Shown here in pieces: positions 1 through 7,675 of a stretch of 27,415 nt of DNA (positions are counted from its first letter, which is position 1; each line of letters starts with the position of its first letter). This DNA is from JBLIRR01 sp049472395 (GTDB lineage: Bacteria > SZUA-182 > DTGQ01 > JBLIRR01). Below the pieces are notes generated by a model. That model was not told the DNA's origin. It saw only the letters and a list, made by a program, of their open reading frames with translations, and did no database searches. The DNA is taken from NCBI GenBank assembly GCA_049472395.1, contig JBLIRR010000063.1, forward strand, positions 1 through 27,415, written 5' to 3'. The translations under genes and the position numbers were made by a program.

Positions 1-556
1 TTTTGGTACAGGCGTAAGGTATCCGAGGGAACAAAAGGATCTATAGAGTATGAATTTACCAAAAGGAGGGTGATCCTGGCAAAAAATGGATTGCCTGAAA
101 AAACTGTATGGCTTATTATCAAACGCACACTAGAGGTGAATCCCACATATTCCTATTATATGAGTAACGCCCCTTCAAGCACACGCCTGGGTACTTTTGT
201 ATGGTTAAGTGGTATACGCTGGGCTATAGAGCAATGTTTTGAGGAAACAAAAACAGAATTAGGGATGGATCAATACGAAGTAAGAAAATATTCAGGATGG
301 AAACATCATATCCTGATGTGCATGTTATCCCATTTCTTCCTTTGGCATTTAATAATTAAATTGGGGAAAAAAATCACCAGCTATTACACTTTCCCAGCTT
401 AGGATACTTCTTGAAGTGGTATTACCTTTAAGAACTTTTAACATTGAAGATGCCATTGAATTAGTCAGATGGATTCAGACTAAGAATCATGCAGCTTATC
501 TTTCACATAAGAAAAATAAAAAAATTATAATAGACAAATATCAAATGTCGTTGTAG
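1..556 (+). pseudogene. IS701-like DDE transposase, C-terminal part, frameshifted
   Basis: The reading frame is already open at base 1, so the 5' part lies outside the window. Translation shows the C-terminal DDE signature region of IS701-type transposases: a WAIEQCFEETKTELGMDQYE stretch with the catalytic Glu, then a YSGWKHHILM.MLSHFFLW helix. This frame stops at 400-402. The family's usual C-terminal tail (SQLRILLEVVLPLRTFN then IQTKNHAAYLSHKK) continues one frame over, from about 374 to the TAG at 554-556. The shift lies at the GGGGAAAAAAA run at about 363-373 and corresponds to one extra base. The element is therefore probably inactive, unless the run is a sequencing error or is bypassed by slippage. 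No terminal inverted repeat can be checked because the left end is missing. Confidence 0.8.
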
Positions 557-789
557 GGTTAAGATCAATAGAAATTCGTTTTTTCATAAAAAAGCTTATA
601 ATAAAAGACTTGACCCCAGAGCCATATTCTCATGCCTCAAACTATTTGTATTTACTCGATTTACAAGGACCTGTGAGAATGGATAGAGAGGGAGGATTTC
701 GAGACAAAATGACACGAAAATCTAAAAATTGCGATAAATTATTGTTAAGAAAGAGATTACTGACTGTGTCAAATGTGGCCCATTATGGG
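557..789. other. Intergenic DNA between IS remnant and regulator
   Basis: This stretch separates the transposase remnant from the stop codon of the minus-strand regulator. A 62-codon open frame at 610-798 resembles no family and has no ribosome binding site. No hairpin with a U-tract was found for the regulator's 3' end. Confidence 0.5.
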
Positions 790-3282
790 TTACCCTAATC
801 CATACTTTTTCATTTTTCTAAAAAGCGTTTTTCTTGGCAATCCTAACATGAGGGCTGTTTTTGTTCGGTGCCATTGATTCTTCTCTAATGAATGGAGAAT
901 CAACCTTTTCTCGAAGATTTCTATAGCTTTTTGGAAACTTGAATCTTTCGTTTCAAGCTCTGCAGGCTCCATACTTAGAGCACTGAGTTCTAAAGTATTG
1001 GTATCAAAAAAATCAATCCGTTGGAATGTGATATACTGATGTAAGGCATTTTGAAGTTCGCGAATGTTTCCAGGCCAATTATATTTAAATAGTGCCTCGA
1101 CGATGTTTTTCGGAAGATTCTGAAATTGTACTGATGAGCCTTGTTTTTTGAGAAAATGATCGATAAGCAGAGGGATATCCTCCTTGCGGTCCCGCAAAGG
1201 GGGTATATTGACGGTCATTACGTGCAAGCGATAAAAGAAATCCTTCCGCATTTTCCCTTCTTTCACAAGCTGTATCAAGTTTTTATGGGTTGCGGCGATA
1301 ATCCGGGCATTTGCATATTTCACAATGTCATCTCCAACAGGGATATAACCTTTCCCTTCAATCGCTCTGAGCAACTTAATTTGCATAGACAAGCTCAACT
1401 CCCCGATCTCATCCAAAAACATTGTCCCATTGCGGGCAACATCAAATAAACCAGGTTTTTCCTTATAAGCACTTGTAAAAGCACCTTTACTATAGCCAAA
1501 GAATTCACTTTCGATCAAGGTTTCAGGAATACTTCCACAATTGACAGGTACAAATGCTTTGTTTTGACGTTTACTCAATTGGTGAATTGTCTGAGCTACT
1601 AAATCCTTTCCGGTTCCTGATTCCCCGTAAATCACTATTGGAGCATCTGTAGTAGATGCTTTCAGGATAAGTTCATACACTTCTTGCATGACAGGGCTCT
1701 TCCCGAGAATCTCGCCGAATCTGTAACGATCCTTCATTGATGCTTTCAGATGTTTGACCTCTTCCTCAAGTTGATGTTTCTCAAATCTTATTTTTTCCTC
1801 TTGAAGTTTTCGTTGAGTGATATCCCGTAATGTTACCAAGAGAGCAGGCTTCCCCTCCCAAGTAATGAAACAGTGACGACTTTCCATCCATAGCTTTTTT
1901 TCTCCCACGCTCATTGGCATTTCCTGCACTTTCCAATATGTTATAAAGGTTTCCTTCTGAAGCTGAGAGGAAATTTCTTTAAAATAGTTGGAGATGTCAG
2001 GAGAAAAAACCTCCTTAAGCAGTTTTCCGCGGGCGTGATTTGACTTACAATCGACTATAGAATTCAGGGCATGATTAGCAAATACAAGTCTTTCATTCTG
2101 AATAATACCGATCCCAATATCAATATTCTCAACAAGTGAGCGATACTGTTGCTCACTAATAAATAAGGCTTCTTCTACTTTTTTTCGCTCGGTTATATCA
2201 CGTGTCACACAAATAATTTTGGCTTCTTCCGTTTGTGCATCAGAGAACAGCCGACTGGCTGACTCAACCCATTTATACTCCCTGTTTTTACATTGTATAC
2301 GGTATTCTAACCTACATTCCTTTTTATTTGTGAGGAGATTATTCATTGCTGCTAAAACCTTATCCTGGTGATCCGGATGAACATGTTGAAGATTTGATGA
2401 TCCTATGATCTCTCTGGGAGAGTATCCATAAAGAGAACGACTGACCCCTGAGGCAAAATCTACTGTTCCATCGGCATTATACACAGAAATAAGATCCGTC
2501 GTATTTTCAGCAAGCAACCTGTAGTGTTCCTTACTTTGTCTGAGTGCCTCCTCAGCCTCCTTGCGTTTTGTAATATCAGTGGCAATGTGGATAATTTTTT
2601 GTATTTCTCCATATTTATCTAGAATAGGGGTACAAGAAACCAAAAATATGCTGTTCAAAGCTTCAATTTTCATCTCAACAGTCTCAAACTGTTTGGAACA
2701 AAGCATTTTTCCCAAAGGGCACGCCTCCGGAGGTTGAGATGAGAGATGGAAGATTTCAAAACATTTTTTTTCTTTGAGGACTTTCTCGCTCAGTTCACTG
2801 GCTTGTAATGCAACATGATTTGCTTCGAGGATAGTGTACTCCTTATCCAAAATGAGTGCGGGGTGTCCGAGCGCCTGGAAGAATTCTTCCCATTCTCTCT
2901 GTGATTGATGCAACTTCTCCTCGGTCTGTTTAATTTTTGTGATATCTTCAATGATAACAGCTATACTGAATAGTTCGGAAACCTCATTAAATAAAGAAAG
3001 GACATTAAATTCAAGCCAACGGATAGTTCCATCGGATTGAACAATCTGGTATTGTGCCTTATACTTTTCACCAGAGGTACTGGTGTTTGTCTCATGAACA
3101 AAGATACTTTCAATTCGATCTGTATCTTTTAAATGAATCCTCTTTAAAAATGCTCTGGGATTTTTCAAGAGGTCATCAAGCCATTGCCTGCTGGATTCTC
3201 CATTAATAAGAGGATGAGTAAATATTAGACGACGGTTGTGGTTTTCAAGGGCAATGGTTTTTCTAATTTTATCTTCTTCCAT
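790..3282 (-). CDS. PAS-domain sigma54-dependent transcriptional activator
   Basis: An 830-aa bacterial enhancer-binding protein without a receiver domain. Four PAS modules are visible at about residues 1-120, 125-245, 250-370 and 375-492; three end in the typical DIT(K/E/Q)RK linker and the first in a DITKIK variant. A coiled coil follows at about 493-518. The AAA+ domain runs from about 522 to 750 with Walker A GESGTGKD (553-560), a sigma54-contact loop reading GAFTSA (600-605) instead of GAFTGA, and Walker B MFLDEI (621-626). A Fis-type helix-turn-helix occupies about 785-830. The second PAS has a cysteine group (C174, C188, C195) that could bind metal or sense redox, which is inference. 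It should activate sigma54 promoters by ATP hydrolysis after sensing a cytoplasmic signal. The target is unknown: no clear -24/-12 promoter was seen nearby, and no kinase gene adjoins it. Confidence 0.93.
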   Translation of the reverse strand: MEEDKIRKTIALENHNRRLIFTHPLINGESSRQWLDDLLKNPRAFLKRIHLKDTDRIESIFVHETNTSTSGEKYKAQYQIVQSDGTIRWLEFNVLSLFNEVSELFSIAVIIEDITKIKQTEEKLHQSQREWEEFFQALGHPALILDKEYTILEANHVALQASELSEKVLKEKKCFEIFHLSSQPPEACPLGKMLCSKQFETVEMKIEALNSIFLVSCTPILDKYGEIQKIIHIATDITKRKEAEEALRQSKEHYRLLAENTTDLISVYNADGTVDFASGVSRSLYGYSPREIIGSSNLQHVHPDHQDKVLAAMNNLLTNKKECRLEYRIQCKNREYKWVESASRLFSDAQTEEAKIICVTRDITERKKVEEALFISEQQYRSLVENIDIGIGIIQNERLVFANHALNSIVDCKSNHARGKLLKEVFSPDISNYFKEISSQLQKETFITYWKVQEMPMSVGEKKLWMESRHCFITWEGKPALLVTLRDITQRKLQEEKIRFEKHQLEEEVKHLKASMKDRYRFGEILGKSPVMQEVYELILKASTTDAPIVIYGESGTGKDLVAQTIHQLSKRQNKAFVPVNCGSIPETLIESEFFGYSKGAFTSAYKEKPGLFDVARNGTMFLDEIGELSLSMQIKLLRAIEGKGYIPVGDDIVKYANARIIAATHKNLIQLVKEGKMRKDFFYRLHVMTVNIPPLRDRKEDIPLLIDHFLKKQGSSVQFQNLPKNIVEALFKYNWPGNIRELQNALHQYITFQRIDFFDTNTLELSALSMEPAELETKDSSFQKAIEIFEKRLILHSLEKNQWHRTKTALMLGLPRKTLFRKMKKYGLG

Positions 3283-3374
3283 TTATTTTTGGTATTTCTT
3301 TATTAATATTACAATAAATATATCTTCTTTTTCTTCTAGCTTATGCCTTGAAAATATTAACTATAAATGCTTAT

Positions 3375-3403
3375 ATAATATATAATATTAAGATCTTATT
3401 CAA
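3375..3403 (-). promoter_or_regulatory. Candidate sigma70 promoter of the sigma54 activator
   Basis: On the minus strand TTGAAT (3403-3398) and TATTAT (3380-3375) are separated by 17 bases. Transcription would start about 85 bases before the ATG at 3282. The surroundings are very AT-rich, so chance matches are likely. Confidence 0.35.
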
Positions 3404-3554
3404 TTTTAAAAAAGAGCATGAACTCCATATGAGGAAAGCAATCTGCGTAACAGGGGTATGTATTTCCTACGGGATATAGGAGTACCTTTATTAAATAGAA
3501 ATACTTTATTTAAATCGTAAATAATAACATATAAAAAGTCAACTTAGATATAAA

Positions 3555-3591
3555 AAAAGCCGCTCAAAAGAATTATCCTTGAGCGGCTTTT
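3555..3591 (-). terminator. Rho-independent terminator of the FemAB-like gene
   Basis: A perfect 13-bp stem (3555-3567 paired with 3579-3591, core AGCCGCTCAA/TTGAGCGGCT) has an 11-base loop. Read on the minus strand it is followed by an uninterrupted run of Us (complement of the A run 3552-3558), 20 bases after the stop codon at 3612. The plus-strand direction has only four Ts. Confidence 0.9.
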
Positions 3592-3611
3592 ACTTCATTA
3601 TGTAGAAATCT

Positions 3612-4601
3612 TTAGCAAAGAAGGGGTTTTAAGTAGAGCGTGCGGGTTATAAATATCATCTCAGCCCATTTTCTCTTATAGGGTGCGAGACTGCCTAAAT
3701 CATATTCTATGCAGCTCTCTTCACATAACCATTCTATCATACGATACTGTAAAATATTCCCGAGTGAAAGGGATGCATAGTGATTATCAAAGCTGAATTG
3801 CAGACCCCGAAAACGCTTATTTATATAAATACCATAAATATAGCCGATATTTTTCCCCTTTCGCACAGCAAAAATAAGTCGCAAAAATCCTGCAGGTATA
3901 ATACGTTTGAGCATATAATAGTAAAACATTTTCATAGGGGGCTGATCAGCACCCTTTCCGCTCAAGCCTTTCCAGCTCCGCCTTTCAATATCGACTATTT
4001 TATCATACATATCACTGAGAGACTCGCTGCGAAACTGATTAATTCGTTGAAAGGTAATACCGTGGCATTGAATACGGCGGAGTGCTCTGCGAAGGTTGCT
4101 TTGAAAATTAGATGACCGTCGTTTGAGAAAGCCGTCAACTCCCCCGGCAAGAGAGGCGACGCATCTGCGTGTCGGCTCAAGGGAAAAGGCTTGATGATTC
4201 ATTGTGGTATTTTTCACGAGCTGTTGGAGAAAACCTGGATTCCTCGGAAGGCCACACAGAATTAAGTGATAAGATCGTAAATTTTCACTCTCATCTGTGT
4301 TACTTAGGAGTGCCCCTAGCATGTCGACTGCTTCCGGGCCTATTAAGGGTGAGGGGAATCCCCACATCGGCTCAAGGGATGTAAAAAATACATTGCCATA
4401 GGTGGATTTGCTTTCTGTGAGGCCAACAAAACTTTTATTTTCCTGCCATATATACACCCTGTTATGAGGCATGAATGCATGCTGAAAAGGGATAATCCAT
4501 TCTGTTCTGGAACAAATGGGATCAATGCCTGAAAAGGCAGCCACTGAATTATTGTAGGTTTCAGAGAGCTGATCAAGCTCTTCCAATGAGATTTTTTTCA
4601 T
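3612..4601 (-). CDS. FemAB/CelD-type GNAT acyltransferase
   Basis: A 329-aa protein that fits the Acetyltransf_6 (BioF2/CelD-like, FemAB-related) family. The diagnostic centre is a basic helix around residues 165-185 (SSNFQSNLRRALRRI), then a helix with IERRSWKG, the GNAT strand LIFAVRKGKNIGYIYGIYI near 240-260, and a YDLGSLAPYKRKWA segment near 300-315. No signal peptide or membrane segment is seen, so it is cytoplasmic. Such proteins transfer an acyl or aminoacyl group from CoA or tRNA, often to exopolysaccharide, glycolipid or peptidoglycan precursors; the substrate here is unknown. An AAGG motif lies just upstream of the ATG. It is followed by a strong terminator. The DUF123 gene lies 177 bases upstream in the same orientation, and co-transcription is possible. 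Confidence 0.8.
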   Translation of the reverse strand: MKKISLEELDQLSETYNNSVAAFSGIDPICSRTEWIIPFQHAFMPHNRVYIWQENKSFVGLTESKSTYGNVFFTSLEPMWGFPSPLIGPEAVDMLGALLSNTDESENLRSYHLILCGLPRNPGFLQQLVKNTTMNHQAFSLEPTRRCVASLAGGVDGFLKRRSSNFQSNLRRALRRIQCHGITFQRINQFRSESLSDMYDKIVDIERRSWKGLSGKGADQPPMKMFYYYMLKRIIPAGFLRLIFAVRKGKNIGYIYGIYINKRFRGLQFSFDNHYASLSLGNILQYRMIEWLCEESCIEYDLGSLAPYKRKWAEMIFITRTLYLKPLLC

Positions 4602-4778
4602 ATCTTACCTTTTGCATGCTCTATTGTACTCCATAACAGTAAAATATCAAGGATTCCAGTAATTCTTATTTTGCCTTTACCCCCCTCCATCTCCTTTGCA
4701 TTGCTTATCGCATTAGCTCCCTATATCCCGCATGTTAAAAATTTTGTTCATTTTTCATTTTTAAAATTCATAAGTATT

Positions 4779-5237
4779 TCAGCATACTTTCCAGACTTTA
4801 GCCGACAAGACTAGCTCTAATGCGTCGAAAGAAGGATAGTATGGTGAATAAAAAAGGTGCGTCTTACATCGACAATCTGAAGCGCCGAATCCCTGAATAA
4901 AAGGCATGAAGGCGTGCACATTATACATAATAGATGCCCAATAATGTTCTAATTTTTGGTCTTTTGTCGTATACCATATTTCAATGGGGATACTGATCTT
5001 TCTTAAATAATCAATGTGCCAATGGGCCCTGCTTACAGTTTTGAGATGATGATTAATCCGTGCATTTAATCCGCCGGACCCGAACGCACTCCCCACATAT
5101 GCATAATAGCCCTTTGGTATAAGGTATGTTCCAATCTTCCCGATAGTGAGAGTTTTCTCATTGGGGACTTTTAGAAGCAGAATGTATGTTCCTTTACGCG
5201 AGATTTGAGAAAGATTTTTAGGAAACATCAGAATCAT
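4779..5237 (-). CDS. DUF123 (GIY-YIG superfamily) protein
   Basis: A 152-aa protein matching the DUF123 family, a GIY-YIG-like fold. The two signature strands are GTYILLLKV (residues 16-24) and KGYYAYVGSA (42-51), followed by the helix LNARINHHL (57-65) and an HWHIDYL motif (72-78). A GFGASDCRCKTHLFY segment near 115-130 is also typical. Length is slightly above the usual 120-140 aa. Family members occur alone or fused to endonuclease III; the function is not firmly established, though nuclease activity is presumed. No ribosome binding site is obvious before the ATG at 5237, and the ATG three codons later is an alternative. Confidence 0.8.
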   Translation of the reverse strand: MILMFPKNLSQISRKGTYILLLKVPNEKTLTIGKIGTYLIPKGYYAYVGSAFGSGGLNARINHHLKTVSRAHWHIDYLRKISIPIEIWYTTKDQKLEHYWASIMYNVHAFMPFIQGFGASDCRCKTHLFYSPYYPSFDALELVLSAKVWKVC

Positions 5238-5436
5238 CAGCTATGATAATCATTTTTTCTTCAAGATGCAACTTTTAAGGGTCTAATGTGCAGTTGCATT
5301 TATAGGGTTCATATGGTAATAATGACAGGATAGAAATAAGGAAACTCAACTTTTTACACACAATCAATTTTTTTTTGCACGGAATAATCTAAAAAACAGG
5401 AATCGTTTTTGAGAAGTGGAGAAAGGGGCTTTTCTC

Positions 5437-5871
5437 GTGACAACAGAAGAAGGCACTGTAATAGAAATTGATGATTCAATTGCATGGATAAAAATAATAA
5501 GAACAGCGTCGTGCAAGGGCTGTTCGGCAAAAATATTTTGCATATCCTGTGAGCAGGAAAACCAGATGAAAGTCAAAGCACTAAATACCCTTGGCGCCCG
5601 GGTTGGGGATAAGGTTGTCATTGGCATTGAAACCTCATCCTATATAAAAATTTCGCTTCTCATTTATTTATTCCCGATTCTTTGCTTGATTGCAGGAGCT
5701 ATTATCGGAGAAATAATCGCTTCTGATTATTCTGTTAATCCCTCCCTCCTTTCTGCCCTATTCGGTTTTCTACTGTTTTTCCTTTCATTTGTTATTGTAA
5801 AATTGACAGCACATACATTGGCCAAAAAGAAAGAATATAGACCAGAAATAATTAAAATTATTACGGATTAA
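5437..5871 (+). CDS. RseC/MucC-like positive regulator / SoxR-reducing system protein
   Basis: The 144-aa protein has the RseC_MucC layout: a short N-terminal beta region (EEGTVIEID), a cysteine group C26-x2-C29-x5-C35-x2-C38, a small domain, two membrane helices (about 70-90 and 100-122) and a basic C-terminal tail. Relatives are inner-membrane proteins linked to sigma-E signalling, SoxR reduction or electron transfer alongside Rnf/Nqr complexes. No rnf, rseA or soxR gene is in the window, so the partner is unknown. The GTG at 5437 is preferred because GGAGAAAGGGG lies 8-9 bases upstream and homologues begin near this point. An in-frame GTG at 5416 would add seven residues without a good ribosome binding site. 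It is the first gene of a plus-strand series. Confidence 0.8.
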   Translation: MTTEEGTVIEIDDSIAWIKIIRTASCKGCSAKIFCISCEQENQMKVKALNTLGARVGDKVVIGIETSSYIKISLLIYLFPILCLIAGAIIGEIIASDYSVNPSLLSALFGFLLFFLSFVIVKLTAHTLAKKKEYRPEIIKIITD

Positions 5872-6033
5872 AGCCTCACCTTCGCTGAAATCGATAACAT
5901 ATCGCCGAATAGTATTTTCTATTCTTCCGAAAAAAAAGCATACCTAAGGTTAAAGTGTAACAATTAGTATGTCAAGGTTAAGGAGGATGAGAAAATAAAA
6001 AGAGAAATTTTTATTTCAAAACTATTAAATTTA

Positions 6034-6858
6034 TTGCTTTTCTTACTGTTAATTCACGCCTCTCTCAGCTATGCATCCGTGCATTATGCGAAAAATATAA
6101 TCTCAATTAATCCGCACAAAGAAAATAATGCTCTCAAGGTTCGTATTGCCGCTGATGGGAAGATACGGGAGTATACTACCTCCCTTCGGGCGCAACCGCA
6201 TCAATTAGTTATTGATCTTCCTCACATGCGCTCATCTATGCGAGGCAAGCTATGGTCTTTAAAAGATCCGCTTGTACAAAAAATCAGGCTTGGATCATCT
6301 TATCATGATAAGAGCCAAGTAGTGTTCGATCTTTCAGCAGCAGAAGTCCTCTATAAAGTAGTTAACCAAGGTGAGTATCTTCTCGTCTCCTTTATTTCAA
6401 GCTCCTCTTATGAATCCTCCAACACATCAAAGCTTTTATCATTTACAAGCTATCAAAGAAAAAATAACACATGGGAAAAGGTGCGTGAAATAGATAATCC
6501 GGAAAACATTATTGAGCTTACTGAGAACTCGAAGCTTATACCTGCCGGTATCATTACTTCTCTTGAACTTGGCAAAGATGGGGAAAACACCGAGATTTAC
6601 ATCAATGCCGATGGTATATTGAGCCGGTATGAGGCGCTCTACCTCACAAATCCCTCGCGTTTGGTGGTTGATGTGTTTGATGTCAAAGCTCCAATGGGTG
6701 ATAAAACATTAAAATTCACAAGTCCCATACTGAAACAAGTAAGATTGGGCACCTATCATGATAAGAAAGTTCGGATAGTCTTTGATTTGAAACCTGGCGC
6801 AGAGATATTATATGAGGTAAGTGCCGAAAGGGAGAAACTCATCGTCTCACTCTTATAA
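6034..6858 (+). CDS. AMIN-domain envelope protein
   Basis: The product has two AMIN-like domains, at about residues 20-115 and 170-274 counted from the TTG. Each ends in the pattern PLVQKIRLGSSYHDKSQVVFDL or PILKQVRLGTYHDKKVRIVFDL, then a short strand such as EYLLVSF or EKLIVSLL. AMIN domains bind peptidoglycan or direct periplasmic proteins such as AmiC and PilQ to division sites or secretins; here nothing else is attached. The only canonical start downstream is TTG 6034, which has no Shine-Dalgarno and leaves a signal peptide without a basic N-region. AAGGAGG at 5980-5986 sits 8 bases before an in-frame ATA at 5995; starting there gives KREIFISK, a hydrophobic stretch and a SYA cleavage site. 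The true 5' end is therefore probably 5995. The gene sits 26 bases before the first YbjQ gene. Confidence 0.78.
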   Translation: MLFLLLIHASLSYASVHYAKNIISINPHKENNALKVRIAADGKIREYTTSLRAQPHQLVIDLPHMRSSMRGKLWSLKDPLVQKIRLGSSYHDKSQVVFDLSAAEVLYKVVNQGEYLLVSFISSSSYESSNTSKLLSFTSYQRKNNTWEKVREIDNPENIIELTENSKLIPAGIITSLELGKDGENTEIYINADGILSRYEALYLTNPSRLVVDVFDVKAPMGDKTLKFTSPILKQVRLGTYHDKKVRIVFDLKPGAEILYEVSAEREKLIVSLL

Positions 6859-6884
6859 ACCCTTAAGATAAGGAATGAATAAAA

Positions 6885-7211
6885 ATGATACTTACAAACA
6901 TAGAATCGGTTCCGGACAATACCATTGTTGAACATTATGGAATTGTATCAGGCAGCACCGTCCGTGCGAAACATATTGGCAAAGATATTTTGGCTGGATT
7001 TAAAAATATTGTCGGAGGGGAATTAAAAGCATATACCGAACTTCTGCAAGATTCACGCAAACAGGCTACTGACCGTATGATTGAGCAGGCAAAGCAACTG
7101 GGCGCTAATGCTATAGTCAATATTCGTTTTGCCACCTCATCCGTTGCGCAGGGCGCAGCCGAGCTTTATGTCTATGGAACGGCCGTCAAGTTAGAAAGAA
7201 ATCAAGGATAA
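6885..7211 (+). CDS. YbjQ/UPF0145 family protein
   Basis: A 108-aa protein covering the complete YbjQ-type (PF01906) domain. It shows the typical opening with NTIVEHYGIVSG, the central GGELKAYTELL, a helix SRKQATDRMIEQAKQLGANAIV, and a closing strand ending in YGTAVKL. Members form pentameric rings; they were named as putative heavy-metal-binding proteins, but their role is not settled. It has no membrane segment. It lies directly upstream of a membrane-anchored paralogue (5-base gap), suggesting a pair that works together. Confidence 0.88.
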   Translation: MILTNIESVPDNTIVEHYGIVSGSTVRAKHIGKDILAGFKNIVGGELKAYTELLQDSRKQATDRMIEQAKQLGANAIVNIRFATSSVAQGAAELYVYGTAVKLERNQG

Positions 7212-7216
7212 CTGCA

Positions 7217-7675
7217 ATGGAAGCTTTAATAATATTTATTGCGCTTATTGCTATAGGATACTTTATGGGAAATATGATGGAATCTAGGCACTATAAGTCT
7301 ATTGAAAGACGTGAACGCAGATATTTGACACTGCCTGCGGTAGATGTGAAGCATTTTCTCGATAATCCAGCACGGGTTGAAAAAGTGCAATTGGTGCATG
7401 GAAGCGTGGTTATTTCCATTGATTACTTTAAGCGATTGTTGGCAGGCTTGAGAAATATCTTCGGTGGAGAGGTCACATCATATGAGACATTGCTTGATAG
7501 GGCCCGAAGAGAAGCCATTTTGAGAATGAAAGAAATGGCGGGAAGCAGTGCAGACATTATACTTAATCTTCGCATTGAGACCTCAATAATAGGGAATAAT
7601 GCAGATAAGAAAAATTCTGTAGGAAGTATAGAGACAATTGCATACGGTACTGCAATTACCTATAAGAAAGCGTGA
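7217..7675 (+). CDS. Membrane-anchored YbjQ-like protein
   Basis: A 152-aa paralogue of the preceding gene. Residues 1-18 form a hydrophobic N-terminal anchor (EALIIFIALIAIGYFMG) followed by a basic linker. The YbjQ domain then runs from about 45 to 150, with VQLVHGSVVIS, GGEVTSYETLLDRARREAILRM, a region ADIILNLRIETS, and the final AYGTAITYK strand. The domain core is the same as in the soluble neighbour but clearly diverged, so this is an old duplication. The 3' end overlaps the protease start by four bases (GTGA), which indicates translational coupling. One idea is that the two form a mixed ring tethered to the membrane. Confidence 0.82.
   Translation: MEALIIFIALIAIGYFMGNMMESRHYKSIERRERRYLTLPAVDVKHFLDNPARVEKVQLVHGSVVISIDYFKRLLAGLRNIFGGEVTSYETLLDRARREAILRMKEMAGSSADIILNLRIETSIIGNNADKKNSVGSIETIAYGTAITYKKA

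Larger units (their letters stand above)
3283..3611. other. 329-bp intergenic region
   Basis: It holds the candidate promoter of the downstream activator (3375-3403) and the terminator of the upstream acyltransferase gene (3555-3591). The rest is AT-rich sequence in which I see no gene; the longest plus-strand frame from an ATG near 3430 is only 16 codons. Confidence 0.6.

Noticed and set aside
363..402. Programmed -1 frameshift in the transposase
   Set aside because: The tail lies in the +1 (or -2) frame, not -1, so the A7 run cannot act as a classic -1 slippery site.
603..623. REP-like or IS200-associated repeat suggested by GACTTGACCCCAGAG
   Set aside because: Only a single copy is visible, with no matching palindrome or tyrosine transposase nearby.
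610..798. 62-codon plus-strand open frame
   Set aside because: No family resemblance and no ribosome binding site, and it overlaps the end of a well-supported minus-strand gene.
5238..5436. Promoter TTGCAT-N17-TAATAA upstream of the RseC-like gene
   Set aside because: Weak -10 match and more than 100 bases from the start codon in AT-rich DNA; chance match is likely.
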